Shown: positions 16,350-23,605, counted from the stretch's first letter. The stretch: 52,519 nt of DNA from Actinomadura geliboluensis (GCF_005889745.1 NZ_VCKZ01000010.1:1-52519); one strand, 5' to 3'. Notes: a model not told the origin generated them from the letters alone. Numbers and translations: made by a program.

Positions 16350-17636
16350 TCAGAACGTGCAGGGCAGGTGCTTGATCCCGTTGATGAAGCTGGAGAACAG
16401 CCGGTCCGGCTCGCCGGTGGCGCGGATGTCCGGGACGCGCGTGAACAGCTCGCGGAACATCACCGTGATCTCGCGGCGGGCGAGGTTCGCGCCGAGGCAG
16501 AAGTGCGGGCCGGGGCCGCCGAACCCGACGTGCGGGTTGGGGGAGCGGGTGATGTCGAAGACGTCCGGGTCCGCGAACACGGTCTCGTCGCGGTTGGCCG
16601 AGTTGTAGAAGAGCAGGACCTTGTCGCCCGCGCGGTACTGGTGGCCGTTCATCTCGTGGTCGCGGGTCAGCGTCCGGCGGAACTGGATCACCGGCGTCGC
16701 CATCCGGACGATCTCCTCGACCGCGCCCGGCATCCGCGTGTCGAAGTCCTCCAGCAGCAGCGCGCGCTGCTCCGGGTTGTCGGTGAACAGCTTGAGGCCG
16801 TGCGACATCGCGTTCCGCGTCGTCTCGTTCCCGGCCACCACGAGCAGGATGAAGAACGAGCCGATCTCCTGGTCGGTGAGGCGCTCCCCGTCCACCTCGG
16901 CCGCGATCAGCGCGGACACCAGGTCGTCGCCGGGCCGGCGGCGGCGCAGCCGGGCGAGCTTCATCGCCAGGTGGTTCAGCTCGAACCCGGCCGTCAGCAC
17001 CTTGAGCAGCCCGTACAGCGCGCCGAGCCGGGTGATGCCGTCGCGGCTGTAGTCCTTGCCGCCGCTGTACTCGGGGTCGCCGAGGCCGAGGATGATGTTC
17101 GTCCGCTCGTACACCATCGGCCGGACGTGCTGGGGGATGCCCATCATGTCGCAGATGACCTGGAGCGGGAGCCGGGCCGCGACGTCGGTGACGAAGTCGG
17201 CCGAGCCCTTGGCGACCAGGTCGTCCACGATCCGCGTCGCGGCGGACTGCAGGTCGGCCTCCATCTTCTCCAGCACCCGGGGGGTGAACGCCCGCGACAC
17301 GATCTTGCGGATCTTGGCGTGCCGCGGGTCGTCCATGTTGATCATCGACCCGAAGTAGCGGGCGAGGTAGCCGGGCAGGTCGGCGATGCTGTTGGAGCAC
17401 GGCTCGCTGCTGAAGATCTGCGGCGACCGGCTGGCCTCCACGACGTCGGCGTGCCTGGTCAGCGCGTAGAAGCCGGGACCCTGCTTGACGAACGGCAGCT
17501 TCAGCTCCTGGAAGAACGCCGGATGCTCGCGCTGCCGCAGCGCCGCGAACTCGGCCATCCGCCGCTCCGGGGGCAGCGCCCAGAAGGGCAGGTCGGCAAC
17601 GCTCAGCCGGCCGGGGTCCGGCACCGTCGTCGTCAC
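16350..17636 (-). CDS. Cytochrome P450, CYP125/CYP124/CYP142-like
   Basis: Heme monooxygenase of 428 residues. The heme loop FGGPGPHFCLGANLARRE contains the Cys ligand near residue 379; the I-helix is VVAGNETTRNAMSHG; the ExxR-type segment is EEIVRMATPV; and the N-terminal half has NMDDPRHAKIRKIVSRAFTPR. These segments and the ending SSFINGIKHLPCTF closely follow CYP125, which hydroxylates the terminal carbon of cholesterol side chains, so a steroid or branched-lipid substrate is likely, though other substrates occur in the clan. GTG 17636 is chosen for its GAGGACG ribosome binding site. No ferredoxin or other steroid-degradation gene lies nearby. A palindrome lies just upstream of the start. 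Confidence 0.88.
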   Translation of the reverse strand: MTTTVPDPGRLSVADLPFWALPPERRMAEFAALRQREHPAFFQELKLPFVKQGPGFYALTRHADVVEASRSPQIFSSEPCSNSIADLPGYLARYFGSMINMDDPRHAKIRKIVSRAFTPRVLEKMEADLQSAATRIVDDLVAKGSADFVTDVAARLPLQVICDMMGIPQHVRPMVYERTNIILGLGDPEYSGGKDYSRDGITRLGALYGLLKVLTAGFELNHLAMKLARLRRRRPGDDLVSALIAAEVDGERLTDQEIGSFFILLVVAGNETTRNAMSHGLKLFTDNPEQRALLLEDFDTRMPGAVEEIVRMATPVIQFRRTLTRDHEMNGHQYRAGDKVLLFYNSANRDETVFADPDVFDITRSPNPHVGFGGPGPHFCLGANLARREITVMFRELFTRVPDIRATGEPDRLFSSFINGIKHLPCTF

Positions 17637-17671
17637 TGCGCACCGTCCTCGCACATCGTCCAGAATCTGAT

Positions 17672-17689
17672 TCGGTTCAATCGAACCGA
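17672..17689. promoter_or_regulatory. Perfect 7-bp inverted repeat upstream of the P450 gene
   Basis: TCGGTTC (17672-17678) and GAACCGA (17683-17689) flank AATC, 36 nt upstream of the P450 GTG. The position and form suit a repressor operator. It does not match the KstR consensus I remember, so the regulator is unknown. Confidence 0.5.
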
Positions 17690-17715
17690 GCCACCGGCAC
17701 CCCGTCAAGGCCCCC

Positions 17716-18405
17716 TCAGGCGACCGCGACGACCTTCCGCTGCAGCACGGCGCGCTCGACGGCGGTCCACGTCCCCGACACCAGCAGGTACAGCCCCGCC
17801 GCGAGCGGCACGAACGCCGCGAAGACCACCGTCCCGAACGGCAGCACCCGCGCGACCGCGCCCATCGGCCCCTCGGCGGTCACCCGCCGCGACGACCACA
17901 CCGCGACCGCGCCCAGCAGGACGAACAGCCCGATGAACACCAGCGAGGGCGGCGACAGCAGCCCGCCGCCGAGGACCCCGATCCAGTTCTGCCCCAGCGG
18001 CGCGGAGAGAAGCGTGTGCGCCAGCAGCGCGTTCTGGTGCCCCGCCACGGTCGCCGACATGAACAGCCGGTACATGACCATGAAGAACGGGATCTGCGCG
18101 AACATCGGCAGGCACCCGGCGACGGGCGACGCGCCCTCCGCCTCGTACAGCGCCGCCATCTCGCGCCGCAGGCGCTCGGGGTTCTTCGCGTGCTTCTTCT
18201 GCAGCGCCTGGACCTTGGGCATCAGCCGCGCCCGCGTGCGCTCGCCCTTGGCCGCCGCGACGGCGAGCGGGACGAGGAGCAGCCGCACGGCCAGGGTGAA
18301 CAGCACGATCGCCAGCGCCGTGGCGGACCCGCCGGCGGACGGCTCCAGGCCGTCCGCCAGCCCGGAGACGAGGGCATGGGCGATCGAGACGGGAACATCG
18401 AACAT
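17716..18405 (-). CDS. Short YidC/Oxa1-family membrane insertase
   Basis: Membrane protein insertase of 229 residues. It has the groove arginine helix (VLFTLAVRLLLVPLAVAAAKGER), the cytoplasmic hairpin (MPKVQALQKKHAKNPERLRREMAALYEAEG), PVAGCLPMFAQIPFFMVMYRLF, and further membrane segments at SLVFIGLFVLLGAVAVW and VLPFGTVVFAAFVPLAAGLYLLVSG. It is shorter than a housekeeping actinobacterial YidC and stands with a DUF6412 gene rather than in the rpmH-rnpA locus, so it is probably a paralogue. ATG 18405 has GGAAGG 8 nt upstream. The P450 gene lies downstream on the same strand, but its own palindromic promoter region suggests separate control. Confidence 0.87.
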   Translation of the reverse strand: MFDVPVSIAHALVSGLADGLEPSAGGSATALAIVLFTLAVRLLLVPLAVAAAKGERTRARLMPKVQALQKKHAKNPERLRREMAALYEAEGASPVAGCLPMFAQIPFFMVMYRLFMSATVAGHQNALLAHTLLSAPLGQNWIGVLGGGLLSPPSLVFIGLFVLLGAVAVWSSRRVTAEGPMGAVARVLPFGTVVFAAFVPLAAGLYLLVSGTWTAVERAVLQRKVVAVA

Positions 18406-18453
18406 GAGAGGACCTTCCGGAACGAGAGGGGATCGGAGGCGTTCCGGCCGCGC

Positions 18454-18753
18454 TCAGGCGGCCGCGATCCCCGTTCCGGGCGCTCTCGGACGCGGGCGTC
18501 CCGCCGCGTCCGGGTCGCGCTGCGGCAGGAAGGCCGTGCGCAGCGTCCGCTCGCGCAGGGTCGTGCGCACCCGCGCCAGCACCGCCCGCTGCCCCCGCCG
18601 CGCCGCGCGGAACCGCACGGCCGCAAGCACCAGCAGCCCCGCGACGGTCAACGAGCCGAGCGCCACCAGCACCGACTGGCCCGGCGCCGTCCCCGCCCAC
18701 TCGGCCACGGCGAACCCCCGCAACGCGAGGAACACCACCAGCGACCAGAGCAT
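18454..18753 (-). CDS. DUF6412-type small membrane protein
   Basis: A 99-residue protein with two N-terminal membrane helices (MLWSLVVFLALRGFAVAEW and VLVALGSLTVAGLLVLAAV) and an Arg-rich cytoplasmic tail (RFRAARRGQRAVLARVRTTLRERTL). It matches the DUF6412 proteins commonly encoded beside short yidC genes in actinobacteria. The stop is 48 nt from the yidC start on the same strand, so the two are likely co-transcribed and may work together. ATG 18753 has GGAAGGTCT upstream. An inverted repeat, CGTACG-GA-CGTACG, lies at 18767-18780 in the leader. Confidence 0.7.
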   Translation of the reverse strand: MLWSLVVFLALRGFAVAEWAGTAPGQSVLVALGSLTVAGLLVLAAVRFRAARRGQRAVLARVRTTLRERTLRTAFLPQRDPDAAGRPRPRAPGTGIAAA

Positions 18754-18766
18754 GCGCAGACCTTCC

Positions 18767-18780
18767 CGTACGGACGTACG
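18767..18780. promoter_or_regulatory. CGTACG-GA-CGTACG element upstream of DUF6412-yidC
   Basis: Two self-complementary CGTACG words separated by GA, 14 nt upstream of the DUF6412 start. Possible operator or leader hairpin of the two-gene unit; no known regulator matches. Confidence 0.3.
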
Positions 18781-18840
18781 CCTCAGTCTCTCACCAATCG
18801 GCTGTTTCCACCGCCTTGGCTGCGGCCAGGTGGCAGAGCG

Positions 18841-19395
18841 TCAGAGAAGGAGAAGCGTGAGAGCGGATACGAACACAGTGGCCGTGGTGGTCTTCGTTAG
18901 GGGCATTCGGGTGGCTATCGCGGTGTCGCGGTGGTCGTCCTGGGCCAGGTAGGTGAGGGTGGCGCTCAGAGCGCGGCCCAGGCCGAAGGCCGCGCCGGTG
19001 AGGAGGGTCAGGGGGAGGGAGAGGCCGGCCAGCAACAGGGCCAATGCCAGGACATACGGGGATGTTGCGGGGACGTAGGTGCGGACGCCGGTGCCCAGCT
19101 CGAAGCCGAACTGGAGGGTGCCCCGGCGCAGGCGGGTCTGGAGGACGTCCGGCGGGATCTGGCGGGCGTTCTGCGGGAGCGGGAAGCGGACCAGGCCGAA
19201 CTCGCGGGCGGCGCCGAGGGCGGCCGCGGCGAGGATCGCGGACGTCCGCACAGGGGCCGGGAGCGGCGCGGCGAGTCCGGTCAGCAGGTAGATCACCGCG
19301 GCGCTGAGGGTGCCCCCGAGCAGCAGCCCGAGGGTGAAGACGGCCAGGACCTCGCCCTGCCGTACCGGGGCCCGCCAGCCTGGCGAGAACAGCAC
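18841..19395 (-). CDS. Polytopic membrane protein, last gene of the MauE/MauD-type operon
   Basis: Function not recognised. The roughly 184-residue protein has membrane segments near residues 14-40 (VLAVFTLGLLLGGTLSAAVIYLLTGL), 46-62, 112-150 (PYVLALALLLAGLSLPLTLLTGAAFGLG) and at the very C-terminus (ATVFVSALTLLLL). The loop between them holds a polar conserved-looking stretch (GTLQFGFELGTGVRTYVP). No CxxC or heme motif is seen. The GTG at 19395 lacks a good ribosome binding site, so the start is uncertain; it begins 18 nt after the stop of the preceding 55-residue frame. Its place at the end of the operon suggests a membrane partner for maturation or display of the Cys-rich product. Confidence 0.55.
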   Translation of the reverse strand: MLFSPGWRAPVRQGEVLAVFTLGLLLGGTLSAAVIYLLTGLAAPLPAPVRTSAILAAAALGAAREFGLVRFPLPQNARQIPPDVLQTRLRRGTLQFGFELGTGVRTYVPATSPYVLALALLLAGLSLPLTLLTGAAFGLGRALSATLTYLAQDDHRDTAIATRMPLTKTTTATVFVSALTLLLL

Positions 19396-19413
19396 CGATT
19401 CGCTGTTGCGCGT

Positions 19414-19581
19414 TCAGACGCTGCCCGACAGCGAGAACCCGGCGAGGGCGCCGATCGACGACCAGCACAGCACGGCGGCGTCCAGCGCGGCGGCGGAGAC
19501 CGCGAGGAGGGCGAGGGCGGCGACGGGGAGGAGCGGGTCGGTCAGGCCCCGCCGCAGCCGCCCGGCGGTCAGTTCTTGCAC
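19414..19581 (-). CDS. Tiny single-pass membrane protein (55 aa) in the MauE/MauD-type operon
   Basis: A 55-residue frame starting with GTG 19581, which overlaps the end of the Cys-rich gene by 13 nt, and ending at 19414. It encodes an Arg-containing N-terminus (QELTAGRLRRGLTD), one hydrophobic helix (PLLPVAALALLAVSAAALDAAVL) and a short tail with one Cys. It may be a genuine small subunit, or the N-terminal part of a protein that continues in the next frame. Overlap with the preceding gene argues for translation. No family is recognised. Confidence 0.45.
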   Translation of the reverse strand: MQELTAGRLRRGLTDPLLPVAALALLAVSAAALDAAVLCWSSIGALAGFSLSGSV

Positions 19582-20123
19582 GCCGTCGCTTTCCGGCAGA
19601 TGGTCTTGTACCAGTTGCCCTTCTTCGACTTCTTCCAGCCGTCGTGGCAGCGCCAGGTGACGCCCTTCTTGCAGCTGCCGCAGCTCTTGGAGTAGGCCCA
19701 GAGCCAGCCGTCGTAGCCGCCGCCGTAGCACTGGTTGGGGCGCAGCTTGTACCGGCCGGGATCGGAGACGCCCGACTTGTGGAAGCCCTTGTACTTGCCG
19801 CTCGTCCGGCAGCACCAGCTGCACACGTAGCTCGGCCCGCAGCCGGGGGAGCAGTTGTGGTTCGCCGCGTACGACGGGCAGCGCGGGTAGATGTCGTAGT
19901 AGCCGACCAGTTGGAAGCCGGAGGACAGCGCCTCCCGGGCGGGCGGGAAGACGCCGAGCGCCTTCAGCCCTGCGGTGGCGCCCGCGGCGGCGAGGCCGGT
20001 CAGCAGGCTGCGCCGGGCCGGCCGGAACTTCGGCTCGTCGCGGGGGACGGGCCGCCGCCGGACGCGCTCGGCCCCGGCGGGGCGCGGCCCCCGCAGCGGC
20101 GGGACGTCTTCGAGCTCGATCAT
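19569..20123 (-). CDS. Tat-exported Cys-rich protein with 12 cysteines (MauA-like role inferred)
   Basis: A 184-residue protein. An N-terminal polar region is followed by a twin-arginine signal, ARRSLLTGLAAAGATAGL (about residues 36-53), so it is exported folded. The mature part holds 12 cysteines in about 110 residues (PRCPSY, HNCSPGCGP, YVCSWCCRT, NQCYGG, KSCGSC, TWRCHDGW, ICRKATACKN), several Trp, and many Lys, Tyr and Gly. Twelve Cys in a Tat-exported small protein, next to MauE and a MauD-like thioredoxin, recalls the methylamine dehydrogenase light chain MauA, which has six disulfides, but I see no convincing sequence match and there is no large subunit. ATG 20123 overlaps the upstream stop as ATGA. 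Function unknown. Confidence 0.72.
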   Translation of the reverse strand: MIELEDVPPLRGPRPAGAERVRRRPVPRDEPKFRPARRSLLTGLAAAGATAGLKALGVFPPAREALSSGFQLVGYYDIYPRCPSYAANHNCSPGCGPSYVCSWCCRTSGKYKGFHKSGVSDPGRYKLRPNQCYGGGYDGWLWAYSKSCGSCKKGVTWRCHDGWKKSKKGNWYKTICRKATACKN

Positions 20124-20581
20124 CGCGCCGCCTCCAGGGCCAGCTCGCGGAGGGCCTCGGGCGAGCCCACCGGCTCGGCGGCCCGCACCCGGCCGTCCGC
20201 GCCGACGAGCACGGCGAACGGGGTGGCGGGCACGCGGTAGTCGGCGAACAGGCCGTCCTGCTCGCCGGTGAGGACGGTCGCGCCCGGCGGCGGCCCGGGG
20301 TCGGGCGGCGGACCCGCGAAGATCGCGTGCAGCGGCCGGTCGAGCGCGCCCGCGGCGGCCAGCACGTCGGTGCAGACGCCGCAGTCGCGGTCCAGGAAGA
20401 GCAGCAGGCCCGGCCCGAGCCGGTCGAAGGCGGGCGCGGCCGTGCCCGGCGCCGGGCCGAGCCCTGCCGAGGGCGCGCCCTGGCCGAGGGCGTGGACCTG
20501 CCGGACGAGACCGGCGACGACCAGGGCGAGCAGCAGGATCGCGACCCACGACAGCAGCAGCGCGCTGTTCTGGAAGCTCAT
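20120..20581 (-). CDS. MauD-like membrane-anchored thioredoxin
   Basis: Thiol-disulfide protein of 153 residues. One N-terminal membrane anchor (ALLLSWVAILLLALVVAGLV) is followed by a thioredoxin fold on the outer side, with the active site RDCGVCTDVL, a cis-Pro segment VPATPFAVLVGADG, and the closing GSPEALRELALE. In methylamine utilisation loci MauD and MauE together form the disulfides of the light chain. Here the gene overlaps its upstream mauE-like neighbour and its downstream Cys-rich neighbour by 4 nt each (ATGA), so it almost certainly serves that product. ATG 20581 is fixed by the overlap. Confidence 0.83.
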   Translation of the reverse strand: MSFQNSALLLSWVAILLLALVVAGLVRQVHALGQGAPSAGLGPAPGTAAPAFDRLGPGLLLFLDRDCGVCTDVLAAAGALDRPLHAIFAGPPPDPGPPPGATVLTGEQDGLFADYRVPATPFAVLVGADGRVRAAEPVGSPEALRELALEAAR

Positions 20582-21099
20582 CCGGCCGTCCTCCTCTCCG
20601 TGAGCATGGCGCGGGGCAGCGTCCACAGGAGCACCGCGAACGCAGCCCCCGCCGCGACCGTGATGGACACCTCGTAGGCGGTGAGCGCGGCCGGGAGGCC
20701 GAGCAGCGCGCCGGTGAGGGCGAGCAGGGAGAGCGCGGCGGCGCGGCCGGCGACCCAGCCGGTCATCGGCGTGCCGTCGCCCGCGCACCCGCACGGCACG
20801 CCCCGGCGGGTACGGGAGACGTGCGCCGCGTAGAGCGCGTACAGGGCCAGCAGGACGGCCGCCGCTCCGCAGGACGCCCGCAGCGGACCGTCCAGCCAGA
20901 GCAGCAGCGCCACCGCGCCCGCCGCGCCGGTCAGCGCCTCGGCGGCGATCACCAGGGCCGCGACCGGAGCCGCGGCGGCGCGCGGGAGCACCCGGTGCGC
21001 GCGCAGCGCGGCGGCGAGCGCGCGGGGACGGGCGGCCTGGCCGAACGCCGACGCCAGGAGCACCAGCGAGACCGCGACCCCGGCGAGCGGGCCGGTCAC
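20578..21099 (-). CDS. MauE/DoxX-type redox-associated membrane protein
   Basis: A 173-residue membrane protein of the MauE type. Predicted helices are VAVSLVLLASAFGQAA, APVAALVIAAEALTGAAGAVALLLW, GAAAVLLALYALYAAHV and VAGRAAALSLLALTGALL, with a further C-terminal helix VSITVAAGAAFAVLLWTL. The loop between the middle helices carries GVPCGCAGDG, the Cys pair expected of the family. In methylotrophs MauE works with MauD to oxidise MauA cysteines. GTG 21099 overlaps the upstream stop as GTGA, and its own stop overlaps the thioredoxin start as ATGA. Confidence 0.82.
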   Translation of the reverse strand: MTGPLAGVAVSLVLLASAFGQAARPRALAAALRAHRVLPRAAAAPVAALVIAAEALTGAAGAVALLLWLDGPLRASCGAAAVLLALYALYAAHVSRTRRGVPCGCAGDGTPMTGWVAGRAAALSLLALTGALLGLPAALTAYEVSITVAAGAAFAVLLWTLPRAMLTERRTAG

Positions 21100-21794
21100 C
21101 GGACCGCCTCGACCGCCAGCCCGGCGAGCCGCCGGGGGACCTCGCGCACCCGGTCCTCCTCCGGCAGGACGGTCACCAGCAGCGATCTCAGCGCCAGCAG
21201 GAAGTAGGGCCCCTGGCCCTCGACGGTGTCCTGGAACAGCTCGCCGCCCGCGACCCGGGCGCCCCGCCAGGGCGGCAGCCGGCGGCGGGTGCCCGCCGTC
21301 AGCGGCGTGATCTCCAGCAGGCCGAGGCCCGGGACCTCCTTGACCATCTCGGCCGGCTCGGCGCGCCGGGCGCGGCCGCGCGGCACGGCGACGATGCCGT
21401 CCTCGTGCTCGGTGAGCCGGACGGTGCCGAAGAACGCCACCGCGTCCGCCGGGCGCCCGTGGTAGAGGTGGGTGAACACCGCGTGGCGGCGGCCCTCCCA
21501 CACGGCGGCGAGGACGGGGTCGCGCTGCCCGGTGTCGGGGTCGCGGGTCTCGGCCCGGCCGACCCGCAGCCGTCCGCCCTGCAGCCGGAACTCCTGCTCG
21601 AAGCGCTCGACGCCGATGTCCTCGGCCCAGCCGAGCGCGTCCGCGCGGGTGCCGCCGGAGATCTCGTGGAGCCGGCCGCGGTCGGCGATCCGCGCCACTG
21701 ACGTGCACGGGCGCCCGAGGTCGTGGGCGCCGGCGAGCCGGACCCGCACGCCGTCCAGCGAACGGTGGGTGACCTCGCGTCCAGCCATGCCCAT
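21096..21794 (-). CDS. Unknown protein, first gene of the MauE/MauD-type operon
   Basis: A 232-residue soluble protein without recognised domain, signal peptide or membrane segment. It is rich in Arg, Gly and Glu with alternating short hydrophobic runs (FRLQGGRLRVGRAET, AVFTHLYHGRPADAVAFFGTVRL, GPYFLLALRSLLVTVLPEE), which suggests a mostly beta fold. It has one Cys. The ATG at 21794 has GGGAGGGGG upstream, and the stop overlaps mauE as GTGA, so it is part of the same transcript. It could be a cytoplasmic maturation or regulatory factor for the Cys-rich product, but nothing in the sequence proves a role. Confidence 0.6.
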   Translation of the reverse strand: MGMAGREVTHRSLDGVRVRLAGAHDLGRPCTSVARIADRGRLHEISGGTRADALGWAEDIGVERFEQEFRLQGGRLRVGRAETRDPDTGQRDPVLAAVWEGRRHAVFTHLYHGRPADAVAFFGTVRLTEHEDGIVAVPRGRARRAEPAEMVKEVPGLGLLEITPLTAGTRRRLPPWRGARVAGGELFQDTVEGQGPYFLLALRSLLVTVLPEEDRVREVPRRLAGLAVEAVR

Positions 21795-22038
21795 GCCGCC
21801 CCCTCCCTGCGGGACGCACGCCCCACAGAAGCACCGCGGGTAACAGGGGTGACGCTACGCGTGATCTACCGCTTCGGGGATAAACCTTCCGGAAGTGGTC
21901 ACGTCCGGGAACGGGTAGGGTCAACTGCCGGACCCGCGCGGCGGCGGTGTCCCACGGCGGCGTTTCGGCCGCGTCCGGGCACGGCGCCGTCGGTAGGGTC
22001 GGGTGGTCCTCCGGCAGGTACGCGTTGAGGTGGAGCCC

Positions 22039-22530
22039 GTGAGCAAGGTCGATGTGCTGATCAAGCGGCTGGATCCCGAGCTGCCCCTGCCGGCCTACGC
22101 GCATCCGGGCGACGCGGGCGCCGATCTGGTCGCGGCCGTGGACGTCGAGCTGGCGCCGGGGGAGCGCGCCGTCGTCCCGACGGGCGTCGCGATCGCGCTG
22201 CCGGACGGCTACGCCGCTTTCATTCACCCCCGGTCCGGATTGGGCGCTAGGTTGGGGGTGACCATTGTCAACGCACCCGGTACGGTCGATGCCGGCTATC
22301 GGGGTGAGATCAAGGTGACCCTGCTGAACACCGACCCCCGCGCCGCGGTGACGCTGCGGCGCGGAGACCGCATCGCGCAGATGGTCGTGCAGCGGGTGGA
22401 GCGGGCGGTGTTCCACGAGGTCGCCGACCTTCCCGGAGCGGCGCGCGGAACCGGCGGGTTCGGGTCCACGGGCGGATTCGGCGCCACGCGCGTTTTCGGG
22501 AACAATGAGCACAGTCGAGAAGGAGCGTGA
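22039..22530 (+). CDS. dut: dUTP diphosphatase
   Basis: Trimeric dUTPase of 163 residues that hydrolyses dUTP to dUMP and keeps uracil out of DNA. All five motifs are present: HPGDAGADL (1), [11 protein letters not shown] (2), [16 protein letters not shown] (3), [13 protein letters not shown] (4) and the flexible C-terminal [13 protein letters not shown] (5) that closes over the active site. GTG 22039 ([18 protein letters not shown]) has GGAG upstream and matches the usual N-terminus. It is followed after 3 nt by the DUF3710 gene, as in other actinobacteria. Confidence 0.96.
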   Translation: MSKVDVLIKRLDPELPLPAYAHPGDAGADLVAAVDVELAPGERAVVPTGVAIALPDGYAAFIHPRSGLGARLGVTIVNAPGTVDAGYRGEIKVTLLNTDPRAAVTLRRGDRIAQMVVQRVERAVFHEVADLPGAARGTGGFGSTGGFGATRVFGNNEHSREGA

Positions 22531-22533
22531 GTC

Positions 22534-23346
22534 GTGGCTTTTGGACGTCGCCGGCAGGCCGAGGAGCCCGAGAAGGAGCCCGAGGCGACCGCGGAGCCGG
22601 CGGAGACCGCCGAGGAGGCTCCCGCCAAGGCGGAGTCGGCCGAGGGCGGCCCGTGGGACTCCGAGGACTCCTTCCCCGAGCTGCAGCGGCTTGACTTCGG
22701 CTCCCTGCAGATCCCGGTCGCGCCGGGGCTGGGCTTCCAGGTGAACTTCGAGGCCACCCAGGTGGACGAGGAGGGCAACCCCCTCGACGGGCGGCCCGTC
22801 GCCGTGCTGGTGCAGTACGAGGAGAGCGCCATGCAGCTCCAGGTGTTCGCGGCGCCGAAGCGCAGCGGCATCTGGGACGACGTGCGGCGCGAGACCGCCA
22901 AGGACATCCAGGAGGAGGCCCAGGGCCAGATCCAGGAGGGCGAGGGCCCGTTCGGCCCCGAGCTGCTGGCGATGGTCCCGGCGGCGCTGACCGAGGAGGT
23001 CCTCGCGGAGATGCCGCAGGAGGTCCGCGAGCAGATCCCGGCCGAGTTCGTCGAGCAGGGCTGGGCGCCGCAGATCATCCGCTTCCTCGGCGTGGACGGC
23101 CCCCGCTGGTTCCTGCAGGCCGTGGTGCAGGGCGCCGCGATCGAGGACGAGGAGCAGTGGCAGGTCCTGGAGGACGTGCTGCGCGGTGTCGTCGTCGTCC
23201 GCGGCGACGCGCCGATGCCGCCCCGCGACCTGCTGGAGCTGCAGATCCCCAAGGAGTTCAGCGAGGCCGGGCAGGACGGCGAGGAGGAGGCCGTGGAGAC
23301 CTTCGACCCGTTCGAGCGCGGCCCCGAGATCACCGAGGTGCGCTGA
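22534..23346 (+). CDS. DUF3710 protein
   Basis: A 270-residue protein of the actinobacterial DUF3710 family, typically adjacent to dut. It begins MAFGRRRQAEEPEKE with a Glu/Ala-rich disordered region, then the conserved part from FPELQRLDFGSLQIPV through LVQYEESAMQLQVFAAPKRSGIWDDVRRE, PRWFLQAVVQG and LEDVLRGVVVVRGDAPMPPRDLLELQIP. Acidic throughout, with no membrane segment. GTG 22534 has AAGGAG upstream, and only 3 nt separate it from dut, so both share a transcript. Biochemical function is unknown. A strong terminator follows. Confidence 0.88.
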   Translation: MAFGRRRQAEEPEKEPEATAEPAETAEEAPAKAESAEGGPWDSEDSFPELQRLDFGSLQIPVAPGLGFQVNFEATQVDEEGNPLDGRPVAVLVQYEESAMQLQVFAAPKRSGIWDDVRRETAKDIQEEAQGQIQEGEGPFGPELLAMVPAALTEEVLAEMPQEVREQIPAEFVEQGWAPQIIRFLGVDGPRWFLQAVVQGAAIEDEEQWQVLEDVLRGVVVVRGDAPMPPRDLLELQIPKEFSEAGQDGEEEAVETFDPFERGPEITEVR

Positions 23347-23378
23347 CCCGCGGCACCGCCGCGGCCCGCGAACTCAGG

Positions 23379-23424
23379 CCCGCCCGCGCCGCACGCCTTT
23401 TCGGACGTGCGGCCGGGCGGGTTT
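23379..23424 (+). terminator. Long GC hairpin with T-tract after DUF3710
   Basis: The arm at 23379-23395 (ending CGCCGCACG) pairs with 23406-23421 (starting CGTGCGGCC), with one bulged base, and is followed by TTTCGCTTT. It separates dut-DUF3710 from the bL37-like gene. Confidence 0.8.
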
Positions 23425-23485
23425 CGCTTTCCCCGGCCCCGGCCGATCCCTTGCCTCGCGGCCCGCGCGGGTGGTCAATCGGGGC

Positions 23486-23566
23486 ATGTCGAAGAAGACG
23501 CGCAAGCGCAGGGCCCGCAAGCGGGGCAAGCACAACAAGGGCAAGCGGCCCAACGCCCGGCACTGA
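23486..23566 (+). CDS. Ribosomal protein bL37-like peptide (26 aa)
   Basis: A 26-residue, extremely basic peptide starting MSKKTRKRRARKRG and ending GKRPNARH. Size, charge and the C-terminal NKGKRPN signature resemble bL37, the small actinobacterial large-subunit protein first seen in mycobacterial ribosome structures and often missed by gene finders. It stands as a separate short gene after a terminator. The ATG at 23486 has GGGG directly upstream, but spacing is short. The main alternative is chance coding, made unlikely by the close match to the family pattern. Confidence 0.78.
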   Translation: MSKKTRKRRARKRGKHNKGKRPNARH

Positions 23567-23605
23567 TCCGCGCCCGGACGGGCCCGGACCGTCCCGGACG
23601 GCGGC

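Noticed and set aside
19569..20123. Assignment as methylamine dehydrogenase light chain (mauA)
   Set aside because: Cys count and MauD/MauE neighbours fit, but the sequence motifs around the cofactor Trp residues are not recognisable and no large subunit or mauG is present.
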